From assembly GCF_000967865.1 (NCBI RefSeq), contig NZ_JXRU01000031.1:142252-206251 (forward strand): a stretch of 64,000 nucleotides of DNA, read 5' to 3'. This DNA comes from Microbacterium sp. SA39. GTDB lineage: Bacteria > Actinomycetota > Actinomycetes > Actinomycetales > Microbacteriaceae. A program made the translations under genes and the position numbers. How positions within the stretch are numbered: position 1 is the stretch's first letter; every line of letters begins with the position of its first letter. Under the pieces are notes generated by a model. It was not told where the DNA came from. It searched no databases and saw only the letters and a program-made list of their open reading frames with translations. Below, piece after piece: positions 8,684-20,908 of the stretch.

Positions 8684-10261
8684 ATGCGGATCACGGGACT
8701 CGGCCACGCCGGGATGTTCATCGAGACGGTCGGCGGGAACATCATCTGCGACCCCGTCCTCGGACCCTCGTTCTTCGGCTCCTGGTTCCCATTCCCCGAC
8801 AACCGCGGACTCGACTGGGAGCGCTTCGGACGTGACGCCGACTTCCTTTACATCTCGCACCGGCACCGGGACCATTTCGATCCAAGGCTGCTCGAGCGAT
8901 ACGTCCGCAAGGACATCGAGGTCCTTCTGCCGGAGTATCCGATCGACGACCTCGAGCGCGACATCCGCGCGCTCGGCTACACGAACATCACCTACGCCCC
9001 GGCGGGGGAGATCATCCAGCGCGGCGACCTCAAGATCATGATCACGCCGCTGCGCGCGCCGAGCGACGGCCCCATCGGCGACTCGTCGCTGAGCGTCGAC
9101 GACGGCACCGCATCGGTGCTGAATCAGAACGACTCGCATCCGCTGGATCTCGAGAAACTGCTGGGCTTCGGCAAGCCCGACGCCTACTTCACGCAGGTGT
9201 CCGGGGCGATCTGGTGGCCGATGGTCTATGACCTGCCGCTCGATGCCAAGCAGAACTTCGCAAAGCTCAAGCGTGACGCGCAGAACAAGCGCGCCATGTA
9301 CTACATCGAGAAGGTCGACGCGACGCATGTCTTCCCGATGGCCGGTCCGCCGATGTTCCTGCGAGACGACCTCTTCGACTTCAACGGCGTGGGCCGCAAC
9401 GGCGAGTCGATCTTCACCGATCAGAAGCAGTTCCTCGCTCACATGAAGGAGCTGGCTCCGCAGTACGACGGGCACCTCTTCGTCCCTGGCACGGTCGTCA
9501 CCGTCGAAGGCCCCTCCGTCACCACCGAGCAGTCGCTGTACACGGATGCCGAGATCGCCCACATCTTCGACGAGAAATGGGACTACCTCGAGTCGCAGCG
9601 CGCGAGCCGTCAGCAGGAGATCCGCGACGAGGAGGCCTCCCGCGCGGAGATCATCCCGCCGGCCGAGATGCTCGAGACGTTGAAGGCGTGGTGGGAGCCG
9701 CTGCTGAAGAAGTCGCGCACCATCCGCCTCGGCGTCGGCGGAGCCGTGCGCTTCCAGATCGGCGAGCTCGACATGGTCGTCGACTTCCCGCGCGCCAAGG
9801 TCCGTGAATACGCGGGGGAGGAGTGCATCTACTGGTACACGATCCCCGCCGATCTCGTGTCGACGAACATCCGCGACCGGGAGATCGACTGGTCGAACTC
9901 GATCTTCCTGTCGATGCAGTTCCAGGTCGGCCGCAGCGGCAAGTTCAACGAGTTCCTGACCACGTTCCTCAAGTGCCTCTCCGTCGACCGCATCGAGTAC
10001 GTCGAGAACTGGTACCAAGAGCAGACCGACCAGACCGAGGATGCCCAGGTCGGCGCCTGGGTCGTGCAGCGCCGGTGCCCGCACCTTCGCGCGGACCTCA
10101 CGAAGACCGGCAAGGTCGACGAGGACGGCGTGCTCACCTGCAGCATGCACGACTGGAAGTGGGACCTGAAGACCGGCCGGTGCCTGTCGACCAGCGGCCA
10201 CCCGATCCGGTCGACGAAGATCGACGACGTCACCGACCCGGTGCTGCAGGAAGCCAGTTGA
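8684..10261 (+). CDS. namH: MBL-fold / Rieske [2Fe-2S] protein, probable UDP-MurNAc hydroxylase
   Basis: The 525-residue protein joins an N-terminal metallo-beta-lactamase fold (HRHRDH metal motif at residues 59-64) to a C-terminal Rieske cluster domain (Cys465-x-His467, Cys486-x2-His489). This two-domain plan, in this order and at about this length, is that of NamH, which hydroxylates UDP-N-acetylmuramic acid to the N-glycolyl form in mycobacteria; the animal CMP-sialic acid hydroxylase is a relative. N-glycolyl muramic acid is a known chemotaxonomic trait of Microbacterium, so NamH is the best functional call, though only the domains are seen directly. ATG 8684 has GAGAGG six bases upstream. 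It stands between the SNF2 helicase and vapBC. A reductase partner is not adjacent. Confidence 0.8.
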   Translation: MRITGLGHAGMFIETVGGNIICDPVLGPSFFGSWFPFPDNRGLDWERFGRDADFLYISHRHRDHFDPRLLERYVRKDIEVLLPEYPIDDLERDIRALGYTNITYAPAGEIIQRGDLKIMITPLRAPSDGPIGDSSLSVDDGTASVLNQNDSHPLDLEKLLGFGKPDAYFTQVSGAIWWPMVYDLPLDAKQNFAKLKRDAQNKRAMYYIEKVDATHVFPMAGPPMFLRDDLFDFNGVGRNGESIFTDQKQFLAHMKELAPQYDGHLFVPGTVVTVEGPSVTTEQSLYTDAEIAHIFDEKWDYLESQRASRQQEIRDEEASRAEIIPPAEMLETLKAWWEPLLKKSRTIRLGVGGAVRFQIGELDMVVDFPRAKVREYAGEECIYWYTIPADLVSTNIRDREIDWSNSIFLSMQFQVGRSGKFNEFLTTFLKCLSVDRIEYVENWYQEQTDQTEDAQVGAWVVQRRCPHLRADLTKTGKVDEDGVLTCSMHDWKWDLKTGRCLSTSGHPIRSTKIDDVTDPVLQEAS

Positions 10262-10264
10262 CCT

Positions 10265-10290
10265 GTACCACCGCAGCTGATCGGTGGTAC
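10265..10290. promoter_or_regulatory. Palindromic operator upstream of vapB
   Basis: Perfect 9-bp arms GTACCACCG and CGGTGGTAC are separated by 8 bp. The right arm runs into the -10 hexamer of the antitoxin gene, the layout expected for autorepression by a VapBC complex. No T tract follows, so a namH terminator is less likely. Confidence 0.65.
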
Positions 10291-10293
10291 TCT
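10288..10293 (+). promoter_or_regulatory. Leaderless -10 of vapBC
   Basis: TACTCT lies six bases before ATG 10300 and overlaps the operator's right arm. No ribosome site is visible before the ATG. Confidence 0.55.
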
Positions 10294-10299
10294 TGCGTC

Positions 10300-10557
10300 A
10301 TGCCTACAACGTTGACGCGGATCCAGGTCACGCAGACCGTGCACCTTCGCGATGCGCTGGAACTCGCGGAGACGGAGTGGCCCGGCTTGCCGAAGTCAGA
10401 GCTCGTCGCAAGACTCGCCGGGCTCGGCGCTGAAACGCTGGCAGCCAAGCGGTCGGCGAAGAGGGCGGCGCGACGGGCGGCGCTCGAAGCGACGCGTGGG
10501 ACGATCGCCTACCCTCCCGGGTATCTCGAAGAACTCCGAAAGGACTGGCCGGAGTGA
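10300..10557 (+). CDS. vapB: VapB-like antitoxin
   Basis: An 85-residue, strongly basic protein directly upstream of a PIN-domain toxin and overlapping it by 4 bp (GTGA), the normal antitoxin position. The N-terminal half (TQTVHLRDALELAE) could form a DNA-binding domain, followed by an Arg/Ala-rich helix (AAKRSAKRAARRAALEA) and a C-terminal YPPGYLEELRKDWPE tail that may wrap the toxin. I do not recognise a standard antitoxin fold with certainty; the call rests on position, size and the operator. ATG 10300 is preceded by a leaderless promoter rather than a Shine-Dalgarno sequence. Confidence 0.65.
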   Translation: MPTTLTRIQVTQTVHLRDALELAETEWPGLPKSELVARLAGLGAETLAAKRSAKRAARRAALEATRGTIAYPPGYLEELRKDWPE

Positions 10558-10934
10558 TCGTCCTGGATGCCGGGGTGCTCATCGCGCACCTGGCCGTCGA
10601 AGACGTTCATCGAGACGCCGCGTTCGAGATCCTTGATACCGAGGACGATCTCCTGATCCATCCCCTGACCCTTGCAGAAGCGCTGGTGCATCCTGCGCGG
10701 GTGGGCACCGAGCGAGAGGACCTTGCGAGGATCGATTCGCTCGGACTGCTTCGGCGAGAGGAGAGTGTCGACGAGCCCGTGCGGATCGCCCGCCTGCGGG
10801 CTGCTTCATCGATGAAGCTTCCTGACTGCGCCGTCCTCGCTACAGCGGAATCGTTCGGCGCCACCCTCGCCACCTTCGACCGTCGACTCGCCGACGTGGC
10901 ACGTTCGCGGGGCGTCGAGGTCGTCGGAGTCTGA
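10554..10934 (+). CDS. vapC: PIN-domain toxin, VapC family
   Basis: A 126-residue PIN-domain ribonuclease, expected to cleave tRNA or rRNA when freed from its antitoxin. Acidic active-site residues are visible: Asp5 in VLDAGVLIAHL, Glu in TLAEALVHP, and Asp in LPDCAVLATAE and TFDRRLAD. GTG 10554 overlaps the antitoxin stop (GTGA), so translation is coupled. The pair lies directly upstream of pyrR, whose promoter begins just after the vapC stop. The target cannot be predicted from sequence. Confidence 0.85.
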   Translation: MIVLDAGVLIAHLAVEDVHRDAAFEILDTEDDLLIHPLTLAEALVHPARVGTEREDLARIDSLGLLRREESVDEPVRIARLRAASSMKLPDCAVLATAESFGATLATFDRRLADVARSRGVEVVGV

Positions 10935-10944
10935 CCTGCTCGGA

Positions 10945-10950
10945 TAGACT
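10945..10950 (+). promoter_or_regulatory. Candidate -10 of the pyr operon
   Basis: TAGACT lies 55 bp before pyrR ATG 11005. A start around 10957 would give a short leader that contains the complete PyrR-binding element. Confidence 0.5.
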
Positions 10951-10965
10951 GGCGGGACAAGCAAC

Positions 10966-10998
10966 CTTTAACACCGTCCTGTGAGGCGGAGAAGGGAG
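10966..10998 (+). promoter_or_regulatory. PyrR-binding RNA element in pyrR leader
   Basis: The leader contains TCCTGTGAGGC (10977-10987), matching the conserved loop of PyrR-binding RNAs (UCCNGNGAGGY), flanked by CCG and CGG arms. It runs directly into the ribosome site GAAGGGAG of pyrR with no separate terminator stem. Binding of UMP-PyrR would therefore block translation initiation, the mode described for actinobacteria, rather than act by attenuation. Confidence 0.75.
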
Positions 10999-11004
10999 CG
11001 GCTG

Positions 11005-11535
11005 ATGAGCGCACGCATCGTGCTGCACGAAGCCGACGTATCGCGGGCGTTGACCCGTATCGCGCACGAGATCCTCGAGTCGAATCGAGGGGCTGAGAAC
11101 CTCGTCCTGCTGGGCATTCCGACCCGCGGCGTAACTCTCGCCCACCGCCTCGCGCGACTGATCGGAGAGATCGCCCAGACCCCGGTCGCGGTCGGTGCTC
11201 TCGACGTGACGCTCTTCCGGGACGACCTGTCGAAGCATCCCACCCGGTCGCCGCATCCCACCGACATCCCCGATGGCGGGATCGACGGGAAGACGGTCGT
11301 CCTCGTCGATGACGTGCTCTTCTCCGGTCGCAGCATCCGCGCCGCCCTCGACGCGATCCAGTCGATCGGACGCCCCGCCGTCGTGCGGCTCGCGATCCTC
11401 GTGGACCGCGGCCACCGCGAGCTCCCGATCCGGCCCGACTTCATCGGCAAGAACATCCCCTCCGCGCGCTCCGAGCGCGTCAACGTGCGCCTCCTCGAGA
11501 ACGACGGGGCCGACGAGGTGGCGATCGGCGAATGA
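11005..11535 (+). CDS. pyrR: Pyrimidine operon regulator PyrR
   Basis: UMP/PRPP-sensing RNA-binding regulator of pyrimidine synthesis, often with weak uracil phosphoribosyltransferase activity. The 176-residue protein has the PRPP loop [15 protein letters not shown] near residues 99-113 and the PyrR-type [13 protein letters not shown] segment. I chose ATG 11005, which follows GAAGGGAG; an in-frame GTG at 10981 lies within the PyrR-binding loop itself and is unlikely as a start. It leads the operon pyrR-B-C-(membrane protein)-carA-carB-pyrF, with overlaps at every junction. Confidence 0.95.
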   Translation: MSARIVLHEADVSRALTRIAHEILESNRGAENLVLLGIPTRGVTLAHRLARLIGEIAQTPVAVGALDVTLFRDDLSKHPTRSPHPTDIPDGGIDGKTVVLVDDVLFSGRSIRAALDAIQSIGRPAVVRLAILVDRGHRELPIRPDFIGKNIPSARSERVNVRLLENDGADEVAIGE

Positions 11536-12497
11536 GGCATCTTCTCGATACCCGCACGCTCGACAGGGCGACCGCCCTGCGCATCCTCGACATCGCGGAG
11601 GACATGTCCGACACGCAGTCGCGTGAGGTGAAGAAGCTCCCGACGCTGCGCGGCAAGACGGTCGTGAACCTCTTCTTCGAGGACTCGACGCGCACTCGCA
11701 TCTCGTTCGAGGCAGCCGCCAAGCGGCTCTCGGCAGACGTCATCAACTTCGCCGCCAAGGGATCGAGCGTCTCGAAGGGGGAGAGCCTGAAGGACACGGC
11801 TCAGACACTGGAGGCGATCGGAGCGGATGCCGTCGTCATCCGGCATCCCGGCTCCGGCGCTCCGCAGACTCTCGCGACCAGCGGCTGGATCTCGGCCGGC
11901 GTGGTGAACGCCGGTGACGGCACGCACGAGCATCCGACGCAGGCGCTGCTCGACGCCTTCACGATCCGCAAGCGCCGTTTCGGCGCGGACAGTCGCGGGC
12001 GTGACCTCGCCGGTCTCCGGGTCGTGATCGTCGGGGATGTGCTGCACTCGCGGGTCGCCCGCTCGAACGTGTGGCTGCTCACCACGCTGGGCGCCGAGGT
12101 CACACTGGTGGCGCCGCCCACGCTGGTCCCGCAGAACGTGTCGCTCTGGCCCGTCCGTGTCGTCTACGACCTCGACGAGGCGCTGGCCACGGACCCCTAC
12201 GCGGTGATGATGCTGCGTATCCAGCTGGAACGGATGAACGCCGCGTATTTCCCGACTGAGCGGGAGTATTCGCGCCGCTGGGGTCTCGACGCACGGCGTG
12301 TGGCCAGCCTTCCGGACGGTAGCATTGTGATGCACCCCGGACCCATGAACCGCGGGCTGGAGATCTCCTCCGCAGCAGCTGATTCCACCCGCTCGACGGT
12401 GCTGGAACAGGTTGCGAACGGAGTATCCGTGCGCATGGCGGTGCTGTACCTGCTCCTGGCAGGCGAACGAGACGACGAACGAGGGGGAGACCTGTGA
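11532..12497 (+). CDS. pyrB: Aspartate carbamoyltransferase catalytic subunit
   Basis: Joins carbamoyl phosphate to aspartate, the committed pyrimidine step. The 321-residue catalytic chain has the carbamoyl-phosphate motif [10 protein letters not shown] near residue 52, the SSVSKGESL loop, and [10 protein letters not shown] near 136. No regulatory PyrI is present, as usual for actinobacteria, where control is by PyrR. It overlaps pyrR by 4 bp (ATGA) and pyrC by 4 bp (GTGA). Confidence 0.97.
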   Translation: MRHLLDTRTLDRATALRILDIAEDMSDTQSREVKKLPTLRGKTVVNLFFEDSTRTRISFEAAAKRLSADVINFAAKGSSVSKGESLKDTAQTLEAIGADAVVIRHPGSGAPQTLATSGWISAGVVNAGDGTHEHPTQALLDAFTIRKRRFGADSRGRDLAGLRVVIVGDVLHSRVARSNVWLLTTLGAEVTLVAPPTLVPQNVSLWPVRVVYDLDEALATDPYAVMMLRIQLERMNAAYFPTEREYSRRWGLDARRVASLPDGSIVMHPGPMNRGLEISSAAADSTRSTVLEQVANGVSVRMAVLYLLLAGERDDERGGDL

Positions 12498-13798
12498 GCG
12501 AGACCCTCGTCATCACCGGCGCACGGCTGCTCGGTGCGGAGAGCGCCGACATCATCATCGAGGGCGGTGCCATCACCGAGATCGGCTCCGGCCTGAGCCG
12601 GACGGGTGCCCGTGTCATCGACGCCGACGGGCTCGTCGCGCTGCCGGGGCTCGTCGATCTGCACACGCATCTGCGCGAGCCCGGCTACGAAGCATCCGAG
12701 ACCATCCTCACCGGCACCAGGGCGGCGGCGGCGGGCGGTTTCACCGCTGTGTTCGCCATGCCGAACACCTCTCCGGTCGCCGACACCGCTGGCGTCGTCG
12801 AGCAGGAACTCGCTCTCGGCGAGGCCGCCGGCTACGCCACGGTGCAGCCGATCGGCGCGGTCACGGTCGGTCAGAAGGGCGACCGTCTCGCCGAGCTCGG
12901 CGCGATGGCGGGCTCGCGAGCGCAAGTGCGCGTCTTCAGCGACGACGGCTTCTGCGTGTTCGACCCGCTCATCATGCGTCGCGCGCTCGAGTACGTGAAG
13001 TCCTTCGACGGAGTGATCGCGCAGCACGCACAGGACCCGCGTCTCACCGAGGGAGCCCAGATGAACGAGGGCACCGTCTCGGCAGAGCTCGGACTCGCCG
13101 GCTGGCCCGCGGTCGCCGAGGAGTCGATAATCGCGCGTGACGTGCTGCTGGCCGAGCACGTCGGCTCACGGCTGCACGTGTGCCACCTCTCCACGGCCGG
13201 CTCGGTCGACATCATCCGCTGGGCCAAGAAGCGCGGCATCGCCGTCACGGCCGAGGTCACGCCGCATCATCTGCTGCTGACGGACGAACTGGTCCGCGGA
13301 TACGACGCCCGCTACAAGGTCAATCCGCCGCTCCGTCGGGAGGAAGACGTTCTCGCCGTGCGGGAAGGGCTCGCCGACGGCACGATCGACATCGTCGCCA
13401 CGGATCACGCCCCGCACCCGAGCGAGCACAAGGCCTGCGAGTGGCAGGCGGCGGCGAACGGCATGGTCGGACTCGAGAGCGCGCTGCGCGTCGTGCACCA
13501 GTCGATGGTGCAGACCGGGCTGATCGGCTGGTCCGACGTGGCCAGGGTCATGAGCGCCGCCCCTGCCCGAATCGGTCGACTCGCGGGCCACGGCACGCCT
13601 CTCGAGGTCGGGCGCCCTGCGCAGATCACGCTCTACGACGCGTCCGTCGACGGGGTGTTCACCGAGGCGGACCTGCATGGTCGCAGCGTGAACTCGCCCT
13701 ACCTCGGGCGGGCGCTGCCCGGTCGTGTGCAGTTCACGGTGCACGGCGGACGGCTCACGGTCGACGGCGGCATCCTGGTCGAGGAGCTGAACGCGTGA
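12494..13798 (+). CDS. pyrC: Dihydroorotase
   Basis: Zinc amidohydrolase that cyclises carbamoyl aspartate to dihydroorotate. The 434-residue protein is class [13 protein letters not shown] metal motif near residues 55-66, [22 protein letters not shown], and [12 protein letters not shown] with the catalytic Asp near residue 303. GTG start overlaps pyrB; the next GTG overlaps its stop. Confidence 0.97.
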   Translation: MSETLVITGARLLGAESADIIIEGGAITEIGSGLSRTGARVIDADGLVALPGLVDLHTHLREPGYEASETILTGTRAAAAGGFTAVFAMPNTSPVADTAGVVEQELALGEAAGYATVQPIGAVTVGQKGDRLAELGAMAGSRAQVRVFSDDGFCVFDPLIMRRALEYVKSFDGVIAQHAQDPRLTEGAQMNEGTVSAELGLAGWPAVAEESIIARDVLLAEHVGSRLHVCHLSTAGSVDIIRWAKKRGIAVTAEVTPHHLLLTDELVRGYDARYKVNPPLRREEDVLAVREGLADGTIDIVATDHAPHPSEHKACEWQAAANGMVGLESALRVVHQSMVQTGLIGWSDVARVMSAAPARIGRLAGHGTPLEVGRPAQITLYDASVDGVFTEADLHGRSVNSPYLGRALPGRVQFTVHGGRLTVDGGILVEELNA

Positions 13799-14319
13799 GC
13801 CGCGAACTCGCCATCGCGGTCATGATCGCCGTGGCCGTCCTCATGCTGCTCGCGATGCTGTTCGCCTGGCGACGACGGTTGCGACGCGACTCCGGTCTCA
13901 CCGCGCCCCTCGGCGTCCCCGAGCACGCGGAGGTCGCGCGGCGCGACGAGGTGCTCTACGTCTCGACCACGCGTCACGATCAGCCGCTGGAGCGCCTGGC
14001 GGTCTCGCCGCTGACGTATCGCGCCCGAGGCGAGCTGGCGACGACGGATCGCGGCATCGCCCTCTGCCTCGACGGTTCGCCGACGGTCTTCCTCGCCAGC
14101 AGCCGTCTGGTGCAGGTCGACCGGGCCACCGTGACGATCGATCGAGTGGTCGAGCGCGGCGGACTGATCCGCGTCGCCTGGAACGCCGACGACGACACCG
14201 TCGTGGACTCGTATCTGCGCCTGACCACGGGCGACCCCGACACCCTCATCTCTGAACTGCAGCGGCTCGTCACGCCTTCGCACGACAGCGCCGCCCCCGA
14301 CACAGGAGCCACACGATGA
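13795..14319 (+). CDS. Membrane-anchored protein of the pyr operon (PH-like)
   Basis: A 174-residue protein with one N-terminal transmembrane helix (about residues 5-25, [18 protein letters not shown]), a basic RRRLRR stop-transfer segment, and a beta-rich cytoplasmic domain resembling the bacterial PH-like domain of the small protein commonly found between pyrC and carA in actinobacteria. It overlaps both neighbours by 4 bp, so it is tightly co-translated. Function is unknown; the constant position suggests a link to pyrimidine synthesis or membrane tethering. Confidence 0.8.
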   Translation: MSRELAIAVMIAVAVLMLLAMLFAWRRRLRRDSGLTAPLGVPEHAEVARRDEVLYVSTTRHDQPLERLAVSPLTYRARGELATTDRGIALCLDGSPTVFLASSRLVQVDRATVTIDRVVERGGLIRVAWNADDDTVVDSYLRLTTGDPDTLISELQRLVTPSHDSAAPDTGATR

Positions 14320-15460
14320 CCTCCCTGCCCGAAACCGCCGTCCTCGTCCTGGAAGACGGCACCCGTCACACCGGTCGCGCCTACGGAGCGCGCGGTCGCA
14401 GCCTCGGCGAGGTGGTGTTCGCCACCGGAATGTCCGGCTACCAGGAGACGCTCACCGACCCGTCGTACGCAGGCCAGATCGTGCTGCAGACGGCGCCGCA
14501 CATCGGCAACACCGGCATGAACGACGAGGACACCGAGTCTCGGCGCATCTGGGTCGCCGGCTACATCGTCCGCGACCCTTCGCGTGTCGTGTCGAACTGG
14601 CGCGCGAACGCCTCGCTCGACGAGATCCTCGTGAAAGACGGGATCGTCGGCATCAGCGGCATCGACACCCGGTCGATCACCCGCCACATCCGCTCGGCGG
14701 GCTCCATGCGCGGGGGGATCTTCTCCGGTTCGGATGCCGAGCTCGACGCCGATGAACAGTTGCGGATCGTCCGCGAAGCGCCCCAGATGGCCGGTCGGAA
14801 CCTCTCCGCCGAGGTGTCGGTGGATGTCGCCGAGATCACGACGGCGATAGGGGAGAAGATAGGCAACCTGGCCGTGCTCGATCTCGGCGTGAAGCAGGCC
14901 ACGATCGACAACCTCGCCGCCCGCGGCTTCGAGGTGCATGTGCTTCCGCAGAGCGTGACGATCGACGACATCCGCTCGATCGACCCGGTCGCGGTCTTCT
15001 ACTCCAACGGCCCCGGCGACCCCGCGGCATCCGGCGATCACGTCGAACTGCTCCGCTCGGTGCTCGACGACGGGCTCCCGTTCTTCGGGATCTGCTTCGG
15101 CAACCAGCTGCTCGGCCGGGCGCTGGGTCTCGGCACGTACAAGCTGCCGTTCGGCCATCGCGGCATCAACCAGCCGGTCCTCGACAAGACCACGGGGCGC
15201 GTGGAGATCACCGCGCACAACCACGGCTTCGCGGTCGAGGCGCCCCTCGAGGGCTCGTTCGACAGCCCGCACGGCTACGGCAAGGTCGAGGTCAGCCACG
15301 TCGGGCTCAACGACAACGTGGTCGAGGGCCTCCGCGCGCTCGACATCCCGGCCTTCTCGGTGCAGTACCACCCCGAGGCCGCCGCCGGCCCGCACGACGC
15401 CAACTACCTCTTCGACCGGTTCCGTGACCTCGTGGTCGCGACGCAGAAGGACAGCAAGTA

Positions 15461-15461
<1 letters not shown>
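14316..15461 (+). CDS. carA: Carbamoyl-phosphate synthase small subunit
   Basis: Glutaminase subunit supplying ammonia to CarB for carbamoyl phosphate. The 381-residue chain has an N-terminal CPSase domain ([21 protein letters not shown]) and a class I glutamine amidotransferase domain with the nucleophile in [12 protein letters not shown] near residue 260 and the His/Glu pair in YHPEAAAGP near the C terminus. ATG overlaps the preceding stop (ATGA). Confidence 0.98.
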
Positions 15462-18744
<3,283 letters not shown>

Positions 18745-18748
<4 letters not shown>

Positions 18749-19590
18749 CACAGACCTTCGGCGAGCGGATGAGCGAGACCCTGCGTACGCAGGGTCCGCT
18801 CTGCGTCGGGATCGACCCGCATGCCGCGCTCCTCGCGGCGTGGGGACTGACCGGCGATGCCGGCGGAGTGCGCGAGTTCGGCTTGCGCGTCGTGGAGGCG
18901 GCGGCCGGCCGAGTCGGCGTCGTCAAGCCGCAGGTGTCGTTCTTCGAGCGGTTCGGATCGGCGGGCATCGCGGCACTCGAAGAGGTGATCGCGGCCGCGC
19001 GTGCGGCCGGCCTGCTCGTGATCGCCGACGCCAAGCGCGGCGACATCGGCTCGACCATGGACGACTACGCCGCGGCGTGGCTGACCCCCGGGTCGCCGTT
19101 GGAGTCCGACGCGCTCACCGTGAACCCCTTCCTCGGGGTGGGCGCCCTCGCCGGCGCGTTCGACCTCGCCTCGACGCACGGCAAGGGACTCTTCGTGCTC
19201 GCCGCGACCAGCAATCCGGAGGCCGCAGGCCTGCAGCGTGCGATCGGGGCATCCGGGGCCACCGTCTCTGCGGAGATCATCGCCCACGTGTCTGAGCGCA
19301 ATCGAGCCGCATCGGATGCCGGCGCGTGGGGGAGCTTCGGCTTCGTCATCGGCGCCACCGTGGACTGGGCACACGCCGGTATCGCGCCGTTCGCGCCCGT
19401 CGCACCCATCCTGGCCCCCGGGTTCGGAACCCAGGGCGCGACGCCGGCTGAGCTGCGTGCGCGGTTCGGGGCGATGTCGGGAGCAGTGATCGCGAGCGAG
19501 AGCCGCAGCATCCTCTCCGCGGGTCCCGCAGGACTGGGGGCGGCGATCGATGCACGTGCCGCCGAATACCGGGAGGTCGTCAGTGCCTGA
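18745..19590 (+). CDS. pyrF: Orotidine 5'-phosphate decarboxylase, type 2
   Basis: Decarboxylates OMP to UMP. The 281-residue protein belongs to the longer type 2 subfamily usual in actinobacteria: CVGIDPH near residue 24, [11 protein letters not shown], the catalytic [11 protein letters not shown] near 93-103, and a C-terminal [11 protein letters not shown] phosphate loop. It ends the pyrimidine operon. pyrD, pyrE, pyrG and pyrH are not in the window. Confidence 0.96.
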
Positions 19591-20494
19591 ATCGCGTCGG
19601 ACCGTCCCCGAGGTCGACCGCGCTGCGGCCGCCCGCCGAGCCGTGGAACGGAGACGCGCCAGGGCATCGCTCAAGCGCGACCTGACCATGCGCGTCGTGA
19701 CGCCCCAGACTGTGCTGCACCGTGCGACGGCGGATGCGGATTCGGTCGAGGGCTCGATGCGGATCACCGACTTCCTCCTCGCTCTGCCCGCCATCGGTGC
19801 CGGAAAGCGCGATCGCGTCCTGGATGAGCTGCACATCTCACCGGTCAAGCGCCTCGGCGGTCTCGGCGCCCGTCAGCGCGTCGTGCTCGAGGAGTGGCTC
19901 GACGGCCGCTTCCCCGTCCTCGAGCCGCGGGGGGCACGCAGCCGGCTGCTCGTGCTGGCCGGTCCGACCGCCGTCGGCAAGGGCACGGTCGCGGCGCACA
20001 TCCGCGAGCACAACCCGGAGATCCACCTCTCGGTGTCGGCGACGACGCGCCCGCCGCGTCCCGGCGAGATCGACGGGGTCCACTACTACTTCGTGGACGA
20101 CGCCGAGTTCGATCGGCTGATTGCCGACGACGAGCTGCTCGAGCACGCTGTGGTGCACAACCGCTCGCGGTACGGCACGCCGCGTGCGCCGATCGATGCC
20201 GCTCTCGCTGAGGGCAAGACGGTTCTTCTCGAAATCGACCTGCAGGGTGCGCGTCAGGTGCGCCGCGCCGAGCCGGACGCGACCCTCATCTTCCTGCTCC
20301 CGCCGAGCTGGGACGAACTCGTGCAGCGACTGGTCGGCCGCGGCACGGAAGAGGCCGAGGAGAGGGCAAGGCGACTGCGCACGGCGAAGGTGGAACTGGC
20401 GGCTCAGAACGAGTTCGATCACCTCATCGTGAACGAGGACGTCGCCGCTGCGGCCCGCGAGGTCGTAGAATTGTCCTCAGGCTCTGCGCGCTGA
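19583..20494 (+). CDS. gmk: mIHF-like DNA-binding domain fused to guanylate kinase
   Basis: A 303-residue fusion. Residues about 1-110 resemble actinobacterial integration host factor mIHF (basic [11 protein letters not shown] helix, [15 protein letters not shown], and the helix-two-turn-helix end [16 protein letters not shown]). Residues about 120-303 are guanylate kinase, converting GMP to GDP: P-loop [11 protein letters not shown], the GMP-binding [20 protein letters not shown] and [10 protein letters not shown]. In mycobacteria the two are separate adjacent genes. I chose GTG 19583, which has GGGAGG upstream and overlaps pyrF by 8 bp. No internal ribosome site that would clearly make a separate kinase was noticed. 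Confidence 0.88.
   Translation: MPESRRTVPEVDRAAAARRAVERRRARASLKRDLTMRVVTPQTVLHRATADADSVEGSMRITDFLLALPAIGAGKRDRVLDELHISPVKRLGGLGARQRVVLEEWLDGRFPVLEPRGARSRLLVLAGPTAVGKGTVAAHIREHNPEIHLSVSATTRPPRPGEIDGVHYYFVDDAEFDRLIADDELLEHAVVHNRSRYGTPRAPIDAALAEGKTVLLEIDLQGARQVRRAEPDATLIFLLPPSWDELVQRLVGRGTEEAEERARRLRTAKVELAAQNEFDHLIVNEDVAAAAREVVELSSGSAR
20466..20471 (+). promoter_or_regulatory. Candidate -10 of rpoZ
   Basis: TAGAAT lies inside the 3' end of gmk. It would give rpoZ an 80-nt leader containing a small hairpin (20525-20540: GCGACG, AATC, CGTCGC) ahead of its GGAGGT ribosome site. Confidence 0.4.
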
Positions 20495-20559
20495 GTCACC
20501 TCGCGCGCCTATTGCACCGTCTTCGCGACGAATCCGTCGCCTGATCTGGAGGTCCCACC

Positions 20560-20817
20560 ATGGCCGGACACCACACCAACGGCATCATCGATCCCCCCAT
20601 CGACAACCTGCTCGACCGCGTCGACTCGAAGTACGAGCTCGTGATCTACGCCGCCAAGCGCGCGCGTCAGATCAACGACTACTACTCGGACCTGCACGAG
20701 GGCAACCTCTTCGACAACGTCGGCCCGCTCGTCGACTCGTCCGTCGAGGACAAGCCGCTCACGATCGCGCTGCACGAGATCAACGAGGACAAGCTCCGCC
20801 TGCGTCACGCAGAGTGA
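20560..20817 (+). CDS. rpoZ: RNA polymerase omega subunit
   Basis: Small subunit aiding beta' folding and RNA polymerase assembly. The 85-residue protein contains the family core [30 protein letters not shown] at residues about 7-36, followed by the helix ending in [18 protein letters not shown] good GGAGGT precedes ATG. The gene usually lies between gmk and coaBC; here metK follows directly. Confidence 0.97.
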   Translation: MAGHHTNGIIDPPIDNLLDRVDSKYELVIYAAKRARQINDYYSDLHEGNLFDNVGPLVDSSVEDKPLTIALHEINEDKLRLRHAE

Positions 20818-20832
20818 CATTCCCGATCGTGA

Positions 20833-20850
20833 CCGCCGCACTGTCGGCGG
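20833..20850 (+). terminator. GC hairpin between rpoZ and metK
   Basis: Arms CCGCCG and CGGCGG flank a 6-base loop, 15 bp after the rpoZ stop. There is no T tract. I saw no SAM riboswitch structure in the remaining 58 bp before metK. Confidence 0.4.
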
Positions 20851-20908
20851 CACGGTCCAGAATGGGGGCATCACCCCTCCCACCGTCCGTCCCCGTTCTG
20901 GAGCATCG

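Noticed and set aside
10981..11004. GTG start for PyrR eight codons upstream
   Set aside because: It falls inside the conserved PyrR-binding loop, while ATG 11005 has the ribosome site GAAGGGAG.
20818..20908. SAM riboswitch before metK
   Set aside because: Only 91 bp, with one simple hairpin. None of the conserved SAM riboswitch cores could be recognised.
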